From Lachnospiraceae bacterium (GTDB lineage: Bacteria > Bacillota > Clostridia > Lachnospirales > Lachnospiraceae), in NCBI GenBank assembly GCA_014804675.1, contig JAAUZH010000012.1, positions 74,524 to 138,523 on the forward strand: 64,000 nucleotides of DNA, read 5' to 3'. The translations under genes and the position numbers were made by a program. The notes under the pieces were generated by a model. It made no database searches and was not told the DNA's origin. It saw only the letters and a list, made by a program, of their open reading frames with translations. Positions 18,505 to 26,568 of this stretch are shown here, piece after piece (within the stretch, counting starts at the first letter, position 1; every line of letters starts with the position of its first letter).

Positions 18505-18951
18505 ATGAACAGCAAAATAACAAAGATTACAAAATTACTTTTGGATGCCATGTATTTTTTAGGGATACCAGTATGTATTTCCCTGCCTTTTACCTTTAAG
18601 CTGTACGGACAGATAAATTCCTATTTCCGGGAATATTACGTACAGCTGGTCATTTTATTTTTCTTATCGGGAATATTTGCCATACTCATTATCGGTGAGC
18701 TTCGGAAAATGTTTCGGACAGTGTTGAACCATGACTGCTTTGTAAAGGAAAATGTAGACAGTCTGCGGAAGATGGGCACTTATAGCTTTTGTATTGCGGT
18801 GATTACCGTAATTCGCCTCTTTCTTTATATTACACCGGGTGTATTGGTGGTAGTTCTGGTTTTTCTGATAGCAGGACTGTTTAGTAAAGTATTGTCGGAA
18901 GTCTTTGATAAAGCCGTAACCTATAAACTTGAAAATGATTTAACTATATAG
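18505..18951 (+). CDS. DUF2975 membrane protein (YoaS-like)
   Basis: A 148-residue protein with four helices, in the pattern of DUF2975 (LLDAMYFLGIPVCISLPFTFKLYG ... RKMFRTVLNHDCFVKENVDSLRKMG ... VFDKAVTYKLENDLTI). The conserved middle segment FVKENVDSLRKMG and the C-terminal LKxENDLTI are diagnostic. Members are nearly always followed by a short XRE regulator, as here (12 bp downstream). Function unknown. RBS AGAAAGGA upstream. Confidence 0.85.
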   Translation: MNSKITKITKLLLDAMYFLGIPVCISLPFTFKLYGQINSYFREYYVQLVILFFLSGIFAILIIGELRKMFRTVLNHDCFVKENVDSLRKMGTYSFCIAVITVIRLFLYITPGVLVVVLVFLIAGLFSKVLSEVFDKAVTYKLENDLTI

Positions 18952-18963
18952 GAGGACGGAAAG

Positions 18964-19191
18964 ATGGCAATTATAATAAACTTAGATGTAGTTATGGCAA
19001 AACGTAAGGTAGGGTTGACAGAGTTAGCAGGAGAAATTGATATTACTCTGGCAAATTTATCTATTTTAAAAAATAATAAGGCGAAAGCAGTAAGACTTAC
19101 TACTTTGGATTCCATTTGTAAGGCATTAGACTGCCAGCCGGGGGATATACTTCAATATGTACCGGATGTGGAAGAAGAGAAGGAGTCCTAA
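18964..19191 (+). CDS. YozG-like XRE regulator
   Basis: A 75-residue helix-turn-helix protein (INLDVVMAKRKVGLTELAGEIDITLANLSILKNNKAKAVRLTTLDSICKALDCQPGDILQYV), the usual partner of DUF2975 proteins. The RBS is TAGGAGG at 18949-18955. It probably binds the repeated site upstream of the pair. Confidence 0.9.
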   Translation: MAIIINLDVVMAKRKVGLTELAGEIDITLANLSILKNNKAKAVRLTTLDSICKALDCQPGDILQYVPDVEEEKES

Positions 19192-19259
19192 AGGAATGGT
19201 TTTACCGGGTAGGTATTTTGTAATTGTTCAAAATGAAAAAGTTGAGAGAGGAATGTATC

Positions 19260-20846
19260 ATGAATGAAAATAACTATCCTAACATACCTGTATCGCAGGT
19301 GGAAACAATTATCCAGAAAGAGGAAGAAGAAAGATTACTGGCAGGTGAAAACAGCAAGGTAAAAGAAATCTTATCTAATTTTGAGTTTTTTGGTGTATTA
19401 AGCATTCTTTATGGCATTTTTTACAGCTTTTGTTTATATAAAAATGTATACGGCATTACCATGCCGATTTTCACGGCAGGAACCTTTGCTTATTTTATCA
19501 GCTGTATGAGAAAATTAGAGATTCCTTTAAAAAGGGACGCATGGTTTTATGTGGTTTCTGCCTGTCTGTTAGGGATTTCTAATTGCCGGACTTGCAGCAG
19601 TGTGCTGATTTTCTTTAATTATGTTGGAATCTTCTTATTATTATTTGGCTTTTTGATTCATCATTTTTATGAGGATTTGGAATGGCATTTTGGAAAACAG
19701 CTGGCTTCCATGCTTTCTGCTTTTTTTGGAGGCATTGGCTGCCTTCATTATTTGTTTAAAGGATTTTCGTATTATAAGAAGAAAAAAGAAAATATCCAGA
19801 AAAAAGATGATAAGAGTAAGTATATTTGGCTTGGAATTATAATTGCAATTCCTATGCTTTTGGTTGTATGTACCCTTCTTATGAGTGCGGATGCAGTTTT
19901 TCGCACTATTCTACAAAGTATGTTAGGAAATATTGTAATTCCTACGAATCTAATTGGGATTGCAATTACTACTTTGCTGGTTGTTTTAGGCTCCTATGGG
20001 CTGATTGTCTGGTTTTCTAAAAAGCAGCTTCAGGAAGACTGTACGGATAAGAAAACCTTAGAGCCATTAATTGCCATAACGTTTACCTCCCTTTTGACTA
20101 TTATTTATCTGGTATTCAGTGCAATACAGATTTTGTATTTATTTATGGGAAACATGGAACTGCCCTCTGGTTATACTTATGCAAGCTATGCAAGAGAAGG
20201 ATTTTTTCAGCTGCTTTTTGTATGCTTCATCAATTTAGGAGTAGTTCTTGTGTGTGTGGAGCGGTTTAGGGACCATTCTCTGCTGAAGGTTATTTTAACT
20301 GTGTTTTCCGCATGTACTTATATAATGACTGCATCCAGTGCCATGCGTATGATTTGGTATATAAAAACCTATTATTTGACGTTTCTGCGTGTGCTTGTGC
20401 TGTGGACGCTGGCAGTGCTTGCACTGCTGTTAACCGGAATTCTGATTTCCATATACAGGATAAGCTTTCCGCTGTTTCGCTATTGCATGATAGTGGTTAC
20501 CCTATGCTACCTGTTTTTCAGCCTGGCGAAACCGGATTACTTCATTGCTAAATATAACATCAGGAAAGCAATGGGATATTATGAAGAGATGAAAGAGGAT
20601 GGAACATCCTTCTCCTATGAAGACAAATACTTGGATGAAAAATACCTATTTTATCATTTAAGCTTTGATGCAGCGCCTGCTATGGAAGAAGCAGGGTTAT
20701 TTACTCAAAAGGAGGGATTAAAGGTAGATAGCGATAAATTACAATATTATTATAATACAGTGCAATATGAAACAGAGAACATGGGACTTCGTACATTTAA
20801 TTTTTCCAGATACAGAGCGAAGAAAATAGTGGAAAAATATTTTTGA
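19260..20846 (+). CDS. DUF4153/DUF4173-like polytopic membrane protein
   Basis: A 528-residue protein. After a short charged N-terminus it has about twelve hydrophobic helices, then a soluble C-terminal part of about 110 residues beginning near KPDYFIAKYNIRK, the segment typical of DUF4153/DUF4173 proteins. Start 19260 follows GAGAGGA by 8 bases. It is 68 bp after the YozG-like gene and may belong to the same transcript. A good terminator follows. No function is known for the family. Confidence 0.75.
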   Translation: MNENNYPNIPVSQVETIIQKEEEERLLAGENSKVKEILSNFEFFGVLSILYGIFYSFCLYKNVYGITMPIFTAGTFAYFISCMRKLEIPLKRDAWFYVVSACLLGISNCRTCSSVLIFFNYVGIFLLLFGFLIHHFYEDLEWHFGKQLASMLSAFFGGIGCLHYLFKGFSYYKKKKENIQKKDDKSKYIWLGIIIAIPMLLVVCTLLMSADAVFRTILQSMLGNIVIPTNLIGIAITTLLVVLGSYGLIVWFSKKQLQEDCTDKKTLEPLIAITFTSLLTIIYLVFSAIQILYLFMGNMELPSGYTYASYAREGFFQLLFVCFINLGVVLVCVERFRDHSLLKVILTVFSACTYIMTASSAMRMIWYIKTYYLTFLRVLVLWTLAVLALLLTGILISIYRISFPLFRYCMIVVTLCYLFFSLAKPDYFIAKYNIRKAMGYYEEMKEDGTSFSYEDKYLDEKYLFYHLSFDAAPAMEEAGLFTQKEGLKVDSDKLQYYYNTVQYETENMGLRTFNFSRYRAKKIVEKYF

Positions 20847-20890
20847 TAACTGGTTTTATATCTTTTTAATCCACTATTCCCCATTTATTC

Positions 20891-20928
20891 AACGGTAATG
20901 GAGCATAAACTGCTCTGTTACCGTTTTT
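20891..20928 (+). terminator. Rho-independent terminator
   Basis: AACGGTAA-GGAGCA / TGCTC-TTACCGTT followed by T5. Ends the operon above. Confidence 0.8.
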
Positions 20929-21103
20929 AAAATAAACCTGAAATAAATGCAAATTTATTATTGCAGTATTTTTTCATCTGTGTTAACATATGAATACATT
21001 CAAATCATGGGAAATTCAATAACGTTTTTACGTTTCAGGCATTTCGCCAAAGCTTCCAGTTTGAGTTTATTATCAATAGTATATTTGCACCTTGAAAACA
21101 TTA

Positions 21104-21132
21104 TAGACAAACGGTTTAACGTATGGTATTAT
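21104..21132 (+). promoter_or_regulatory. Promoter of the heptad-repeat gene
   Basis: TAGACA, 17-bp spacer, TATTAT, 26 bases before the start codon. The 170 bases between the preceding terminator and this promoter hold no feature I can support. Confidence 0.6.
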
Positions 21133-21158
21133 ATGTAATACAATAAGGCGGTGAGAAT

Positions 21159-21761
21159 ATGGAAGAGAGAATACTTGCAGTAATGATGGAAGAGTTTGCA
21201 TATATGCATAAGGAATTTGCATACATGCACAAAGAGTTCGACTGGATGCACAAGGAATTTGACAAGGTGCATGAAGAGATTGATGGAATTCATAAAGAGA
21301 TTGATGGAATCCATAAAGAGATTGATGGAATTCATAAAGAGATTGATGGAATTCATAAAGAGATTGATGGAATTCATAAAGAGATTGATGGAATTCATAA
21401 AGAGATTGATGGAATCCATAAAGAAATTCATGGAATTCATAAAGAGATTGATGGAATCCATAAAGAGATTGATGGAATTCATAAAGAGATTGATGGAATC
21501 CATAAAGAGATTGATGGAATTCATAAAGAGATTGATGGAATCCATAAAGAAATTGATGGAATTCATAAAGACATCAAGGAAATCCGGATAGAAATTAATG
21601 GGCTGCATAAGGAAAATGATGGGCTTCATGGAGAAATTAATGGAATCCATGAAGAAATCAAAGGATTAAATGAAAAGGTCACATACATCTATGAGCTTGC
21701 ATTGGATAATTATGGTCAGATAGAGGAAACAAAGAACCGGGTTAAGCTTTTGGAAAAATAA
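21159..21761 (+). CDS. Heptad-repeat coiled-coil protein
   Basis: A 200-residue protein, of which residues 13 to about 173 are continuous seven-residue repeats: four of type F-x-x-M-H-K-E, fourteen near-identical IDGIHKE units (residues 41-138), then five diverged ones. The spacing of Ile at positions a and d predicts one long parallel coiled coil, about 23 heptads (roughly 24 nm). It has no signal peptide or membrane segment; the C-terminus (YELALDNYGQIEETKNRVKLLEK) resembles the end of small bacterial coiled-coil proteins found with phage or mobile genes. RBS AAGGCGGTGA. No family assigned. The near-identity of the units implies recent expansion or conversion. Confidence 0.8.
   Translation: MEERILAVMMEEFAYMHKEFAYMHKEFDWMHKEFDKVHEEIDGIHKEIDGIHKEIDGIHKEIDGIHKEIDGIHKEIDGIHKEIDGIHKEIHGIHKEIDGIHKEIDGIHKEIDGIHKEIDGIHKEIDGIHKEIDGIHKDIKEIRIEINGLHKENDGLHGEINGIHEEIKGLNEKVTYIYELALDNYGQIEETKNRVKLLEK
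21279..21572 (+). repeat. 21-bp tandem repeat, 14 copies, within the coiled-coil gene
   Basis: Fourteen units of ATTGATGGAATTCATAAAGA(G) encode IDGIHKE. Units differ mainly at one codon (ATT or ATC for the second Ile), and from unit 7 on the two forms alternate, suggesting duplication of 42-bp blocks. One unit carries IHG instead of IDG. The length keeps all three frames open, so frame shifts here do not give stops. Confidence 0.95.
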
Positions 21762-21785
21762 TTACTTTTTATACTATTGATAATA

Positions 21786-21847
21786 AAAAAGTCTTCAGGA
21801 CTAGTAAGCTTTTACAGATAATTGCTTGCTGTTTTGGGGACTTTTTT
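21786..21847 (+). terminator. Probable terminator after the coiled-coil gene
   Basis: AAAAAGTC (21786-21793) can pair with GACTTTTTT (21839-21847), with an inner AGTAAGC/GCTTGCT helix. It precedes the ackA promoter. Confidence 0.55.
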
Positions 21848-21848
21848 A

Positions 21849-21877
21849 TGGAAAAAGCATGTTAACGGTGCTATAAT
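21849..21877 (+). promoter_or_regulatory. Promoter of ackA
   Basis: TGGAAA, 17-bp spacer, TATAAT; 39 bases before the ackA start. Confidence 0.6.
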
Positions 21878-21916
21878 AAAATAGTTATTATTTAGAATGA
21901 AAAGAGGTATCATATT

Positions 21917-23113
21917 ATGAATATTTTAGTAATTAACTGTGGCAGCTCTTCTTTAAAATACCAGCTTATTAACAGTGATTCGGAAGAGGTGTTGGCAAAA
22001 GGGCTTTGCGAAAGAATTGGTATTGAGGGCAGTGCCATTACTCATCAGCCAAAAGATGGTGAAAAAATCACTGCTCAAGTGGAAATGAAGAATCATACCG
22101 AGGCTGTAAAATATGTCATCGAAAAATTAACAGATGAACGGGTTGGTGTAGTAAAATCCTTAAGCGAGATAGGAGCAGTAGGACACCGTATTGTTCATGG
22201 AGGAGAGAAATTTGCAAACAGCGTAGTGATTAACGATGCTGTTTTAGAGGCGATTGAGGAATGCAATGATCTGGCACCTCTTCATAATCCGGCTAATTTA
22301 ATCGGTATCAATTCCTGTAAGGCTATTATGCCGAATGTGCCTATGGTGGCAGTATTTGATACGGCTTTTCATCAGACAATGCCCAGGAAAGCATATCTTT
22401 ATGGCCTTCCATATGAATATTATGAAAATCATAAAGTAAGAAGATATGGCTTTCACGGTACAAGCCATGACTTTGTATCAAAAAGAGCCGCAGAAATATT
22501 GGGTAAGGATAGGAAAGAATTAAAAATGATAGTCTGCCATTTGGGGAATGGTGCATCGATTACTGCCGTAAAAAACGGAGAATCTATAGACACCTCTATG
22601 GGGCTGACACCTTTGGAGGGCTTGATTATGGGAACCCGCTCCGGTGATCTGGACCCTGCTATTATCAGCTTTCTTTGCGAAAAGGAGCATAAGACAGCCA
22701 CAGAAATGATTGATATCTGCAATAAAAAGTCGGGGGTTCTTGGTTTGTCGAAGGGACTTTCCAGTGATTTCAGGGATTTGGGGCAGGCTGCAGAAGAAGG
22801 AAATGAATTGGCAAAAGCCGCATTGGAAACCTATAGCTACCGGGTTGCAAAATACATAGGAGCTTATGTGGCAGCCATGAATGGAGTGGATGTTATTGCA
22901 TTTACCGCAGGAGTTGGAGAAAATAATGGGAGTGTAAGAGCAGATATATTAGGATATTTAGGCTATTTGGGTATTGAAACAGACCAGGAGAAAAATGGCA
23001 TAAGAGGGGAAGAAGTGATTATTTCCAAGCCGGGTTCCAGGGTAACTGCCATGGTAGTGCCGACTAATGAAGAGCTTGCCATTGCAAGGGAAACGGTAAG
23101 ATTGATAAAATAG
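21917..23113 (+). CDS. ackA: Acetate kinase
   Basis: Cytoplasmic enzyme making ATP and acetate from acetyl phosphate and ADP, the last step of fermentative acetate production. At 398 residues it is full length. Signatures 1 ([13 protein letters not shown]) and 2 (DTAFHQTMP ... [17 protein letters not shown]) are present, along with the nucleotide-site [27 protein letters not shown] and FTAGVGEN motifs. The usual partner pta is not adjacent in this window. AAAGAGGT precedes the ATG. Confidence 0.97.
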   Translation: MNILVINCGSSSLKYQLINSDSEEVLAKGLCERIGIEGSAITHQPKDGEKITAQVEMKNHTEAVKYVIEKLTDERVGVVKSLSEIGAVGHRIVHGGEKFANSVVINDAVLEAIEECNDLAPLHNPANLIGINSCKAIMPNVPMVAVFDTAFHQTMPRKAYLYGLPYEYYENHKVRRYGFHGTSHDFVSKRAAEILGKDRKELKMIVCHLGNGASITAVKNGESIDTSMGLTPLEGLIMGTRSGDLDPAIISFLCEKEHKTATEMIDICNKKSGVLGLSKGLSSDFRDLGQAAEEGNELAKAALETYSYRVAKYIGAYVAAMNGVDVIAFTAGVGENNGSVRADILGYLGYLGIETDQEKNGIRGEEVIISKPGSRVTAMVVPTNEELAIARETVRLIK

Positions 23114-23127
23114 AAAGGAAGATGCAG

Positions 23128-23475
23128 ATGAAAAACCGGATCATAAGCTATATGGAATATGTGGATAATGTGCTTAAAAAAAATGAAACCGGGCTTTCCT
23201 ATGAAGAAATCCTGCAGGAGCATTTAGTTCAAATACAATTTTTCAGCCACGAAAGACTGATTCATCTTTTGGTGACTATTACTTTTGCACTATTGACTTT
23301 TGGAACCTTTTTTCTTTTAATAGTATCATTTTCCCCGGGGCTCATATGTCTGCTGATTGCTTTGCTGATTTTATTGGTGCCTTATATTATGCATTACTAT
23401 TTACTGGAAAATGGTGTGCAGAAGATGTACCGGCAGTATGACGAACTGTTAAAATATATACGTAAAAAGAAATAG
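23128..23475 (+). CDS. Small membrane protein, two helices
   Basis: A 115-residue protein of no recognised family. A charged N-terminal helix (about 45 residues) is followed by two adjacent membrane helices (LLVTITFALLTFGTFFLLIV and LICLLIALLILLVPYIMHYYLL) and a basic C-terminal helix. Start 23128 is preferred to the ATG six bases earlier because AAAGGAAG then has proper spacing. It lies 14 bp after ackA and may be co-transcribed with it. Confidence 0.6.
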   Translation: MKNRIISYMEYVDNVLKKNETGLSYEEILQEHLVQIQFFSHERLIHLLVTITFALLTFGTFFLLIVSFSPGLICLLIALLILLVPYIMHYYLLENGVQKMYRQYDELLKYIRKKK

Positions 23476-23514
23476 TAAGGATATATCTGATGTTTGGAAG
23501 AAAAGGGAATATTT

Positions 23515-24174
23515 ATGGAATATATAGAGGAAAAAGATGAGAGCCAAAAGCTGATGGAACAGTTGGAGTATTCTATTTATTATAAAAAAAGGGACTTGGA
23601 ATTTGCCATTGCAAGCAATTCTTCCCGACACAGGGAATTGGGAAGAAATCTGGATTTATGCAACACAGGATTAAGAGTTTCTTCAGCAATTTTTTTATTT
23701 TTGCTGATTATAGGAAGGGTCTTTCTATATCTTATCGGAATCGGAGATTCATTTGTAACTTCTGCCTTTGGTCTTATTTATCTTATTGGCGGAGTCTTTT
23801 ATTTTGGAGTGATGCTGGCTCTGTTTATAAAAACTGCAGATTCCTTTATGCTCTGGTTTGAAAATTCCGGTACAAGATGGGGAAATCATTATTGTGAGAA
23901 AAACGAAGTATTTACCATAGCTATGGAACAGGCCGAATGTGCAGAACGTCTGACAAAATATCAAAATGATATGGAAAGATTGGATGAGATAGAAAAAAAA
24001 CTGGAAGGTCAGATTATGAACAGCCAGCTACGGGAATGGTTCAGTCAGGTAGAAGCTATGAAAATTGAGCCCGAAACGAAAAAGGGAAAAACACGTGTTG
24101 CACAAAAAGAAAAATGGAAACGTGGTGTGATTTCCACTATCCTTTTTCTTCTTCTTTTTGCCTTCTTCTTTTAA
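23515..24174 (+). CDS. Hypothetical membrane protein, two-helix plus coiled coil
   Basis: A 219-residue protein without a recognised family. An N-terminal charged helix of about 55 residues precedes two membrane helices (IFLFLLIIGRVFLYLIGIG; FGLIYLIGGVFYFGVMLALFI), then a long charged, probably coiled-coil helix, and a last hydrophobic helix at the very C-terminus (VISTILFLLLFAFFF) after a basic stretch, which looks like a tail anchor. ATG 23515 has AAAGGGAA upstream. It sits 39 bp after another small membrane protein and probably forms one unit with it. Confidence 0.6.
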   Translation: MEYIEEKDESQKLMEQLEYSIYYKKRDLEFAIASNSSRHRELGRNLDLCNTGLRVSSAIFLFLLIIGRVFLYLIGIGDSFVTSAFGLIYLIGGVFYFGVMLALFIKTADSFMLWFENSGTRWGNHYCEKNEVFTIAMEQAECAERLTKYQNDMERLDEIEKKLEGQIMNSQLREWFSQVEAMKIEPETKKGKTRVAQKEKWKRGVISTILFLLLFAFFF

Positions 24175-24231
24175 AAATATCATGGGAAATCTAAAAATTG
24201 TAAAAATTTTCTAAAAATTCTGAAAATGTTC

Positions 24232-24259
24232 TTGAGATTAAAAAATAAGCTCATATAAT
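24232..24259 (+). promoter_or_regulatory. Promoter of the ABC exporter operon
   Basis: TTGAGA, 16-bp spacer, TATAAT, 49 bases before the first ABC gene. Confidence 0.65.
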
Positions 24260-24308
24260 AAGAAATTACCGGATGAAAGGCCGGTCAATAAAATGAGGAG
24301 ATAGCATT

Positions 24309-26567
24309 ATGATAAAAGTATTAAAGTTTGCAAAAAAATCATGGTATATCATGATTCTTATTTTGCTTTTGCTTTTCGTTCAGGCAAACTGTGACCTTGC
24401 CCTGCCGGAATATACATCAGATATAGTAGATGTGGGCATTCAATCAAAAGGAATTGAAGGTCCGGTGCCGGAAAGGATGAGAGAAGAGACTTTTGAACAA
24501 ATGATTCTTTTTATGAATCAGGAGGAAGAAGAGCTGTTTCGGGACGGATATATAAAGAAGGATACAGATTATGAGCTGGCAATTGCCTGTGAAAAAGAGG
24601 ATAAAGGATCAAAAAAAGATGGAATTACATACGTCTCCGAAGAAGAATATGAGAGATTCAAGCAGATGCTCATTGAAAAAGAAACCATACTTGCTATGCT
24701 TGCATCCGAAGGGGATGAGGCGGATGCCATGAAGACCCAGTTAATTTCTCAAATGGGCCTTCCTGAAGATACGGATATTCTTACTGCATTTTCTATGCTT
24801 CCTAAGGAAACGATACTGGAAATTTGTGACAGAATTTCAGAAAAAATGGAGGATATGTCTGATTTAATCGGTGAAGCCACGGCAATTGCCTTTGTATCAG
24901 CGGAATATGAGGCACTTGGGATGGATATTGATAAAATGCAGATGGATTATTTGAAAAATAAAGGGCTGCAGATGCTTGGAATTGCCATTTTGGGTATGCT
25001 CGTATCTATTCTAGTAGCTTTTATAGCTTCCAGACTGGCGGCAAGTGTGGCAAAAGATTTGAGAAATAAAGTATACAAGAAAGTAGTTTCTTTTTCCAAC
25101 GGAGAAATAAACCAGTTTTCCACTTCTTCCCTGATTACCAGATGTACCAATGATATTCAACAGGTTCAGTTGGTGTTGATTATGATTTTCCGGATTGTGC
25201 TGTTTGCTCCCATTATTGGTATTGGTGGAATTATAAAAGTGGTTCAGACAAAAACCCATATGACATGGATCATTGCGGTGGCGGTAGCACTGGTACTATT
25301 CCTTGTAGGAATTCTTATGATAGTTGCTATGCCAAAATTTCAAATGATGCAGAAGCTTGTGGATAGATTGAACCTGGTTTCCAGAGAAACACTTACCGGC
25401 ATTTCCGTAATTCGTGCCTTTGGCAGGGAGAAACATGAGGAAGATCGTTTCCGGGATGCCAGTACGGATTTGATGAAGACACAGTTATTTACCCATCGGA
25501 CTATGGCATTTATGATGCCCACCATGATGTTTATTATGAATGGAATTACTGTGCTAATTATATGGACAGGAGCTCATGGGATTGATATGGGGAATCTACA
25601 GGTAGGTGATATGATGGCATTTATTACTTACACGATGCAGATTGTCATGTCATTCCTGATGATTACTATGGTTTCTGTTATGCTTCCAAGAGCGGCAGTT
25701 TCTGCAGTTCGTATAGATGAAGTATTAAATACAGAAACCCGTATCAATAATCCGGAGAGTTCTAAAAAGTTAGAAAAGGATACAAAGGGTGTAGTAAGTT
25801 TTGAGCACGTATTTTTTGCTTATCCCAATTCAAAAGAAGATGCGCTGGAGGATATTGATTTTACGGCTAATCCCGGGGAAACAACAGCCATTATCGGAAG
25901 CACTGGATGCGGTAAATCCACTCTGGTCCAGCTTCTTCCAAGGCTTTATGACGTCAAGGAAGGCGCTGTTAAAATTGACGGAGTGGATATCCGCCAGTTA
26001 GATCTTGCCAGCTTAAGGGATATGATTGGTTATGTACCTCAAAAGGGTATATTGTTTTCCGGTACTATTAAAAGCAACATTGGCTTTGGAAGAAAAGATG
26101 TTCCTCTAGAGCAGATAGAAGAAGCCGCTGAGATTGCCCAGGCAAGTGAATTTATTATGGCAAAGCAGGATACCTTTGAAGAGCATATTGCCCAGGGAGG
26201 CGGAAATGTTTCAGGCGGGCAGAAGCAGCGCCTGTCCATTGCCAGAGCTATTGCAAAGCAGCCGAAGATTTATGTGTTTGATGACAGCTTTTCCGCCCTG
26301 GATTATAAAACAGATCAAATACTTAGAAAGGCATTAAATGAAAAAACCAAGGATGCCACAGTTATTATTGTAGCCCAGAGAATCAGTACGATTCTTCATG
26401 CAGATAAAATTCTTGTGTTAGATGATGGAAAAATCGTAGGAGAAGGCACCCATAAAGAATTGCTTGCAGGGAATGAAGTGTACCGTCAGATTGCAGCCAG
26501 CCAGTTATCAGAAGCAGAAATGAATGCCAGCGCAGGAAAAGATACCAACAAAAAGGAGGTACGATAA
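24309..26567 (+). CDS. ABC exporter half-transporter with degenerate ATPase site
   Basis: A 752-residue fused membrane/ATPase subunit, the first of a heterodimeric exporter. The membrane domain has six helices, with an extra segment of about 170 acidic residues (about 40-210) between helices 1 and 2 on the outer face, which ordinary exporters lack. The ATPase domain has Walker A GSTGCGKST and the signature VSGGQKQR, but the Walker B catalytic glutamate is aspartate (VFDDSFSALD) and the switch histidine is glutamine (VAQRIST). Such a subunit carries the non-hydrolysing site of an asymmetric dimer. Ends 1 bp before the next gene's start. Likely drug or lipid/peptide export; substrate unknown. 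Confidence 0.9.
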   Translation: MIKVLKFAKKSWYIMILILLLLFVQANCDLALPEYTSDIVDVGIQSKGIEGPVPERMREETFEQMILFMNQEEEELFRDGYIKKDTDYELAIACEKEDKGSKKDGITYVSEEEYERFKQMLIEKETILAMLASEGDEADAMKTQLISQMGLPEDTDILTAFSMLPKETILEICDRISEKMEDMSDLIGEATAIAFVSAEYEALGMDIDKMQMDYLKNKGLQMLGIAILGMLVSILVAFIASRLAASVAKDLRNKVYKKVVSFSNGEINQFSTSSLITRCTNDIQQVQLVLIMIFRIVLFAPIIGIGGIIKVVQTKTHMTWIIAVAVALVLFLVGILMIVAMPKFQMMQKLVDRLNLVSRETLTGISVIRAFGREKHEEDRFRDASTDLMKTQLFTHRTMAFMMPTMMFIMNGITVLIIWTGAHGIDMGNLQVGDMMAFITYTMQIVMSFLMITMVSVMLPRAAVSAVRIDEVLNTETRINNPESSKKLEKDTKGVVSFEHVFFAYPNSKEDALEDIDFTANPGETTAIIGSTGCGKSTLVQLLPRLYDVKEGAVKIDGVDIRQLDLASLRDMIGYVPQKGILFSGTIKSNIGFGRKDVPLEQIEEAAEIAQASEFIMAKQDTFEEHIAQGGGNVSGGQKQRLSIARAIAKQPKIYVFDDSFSALDYKTDQILRKALNEKTKDATVIIVAQRISTILHADKILVLDDGKIVGEGTHKELLAGNEVYRQIAASQLSEAEMNASAGKDTNKKEVR

Positions 26568-26568
26568 C

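Noticed and set aside
21279..21572. CRISPR-like array
   Set aside because: Repeats are contiguous, in frame and without spacers; they encode a coiled coil.
21129..21650. 173-aa antisense and 131-aa alternate-frame proteins over the heptad repeat
   Set aside because: A 21-bp repeat without stops keeps every frame open; these frames only mirror it and lack ribosome binding sites.
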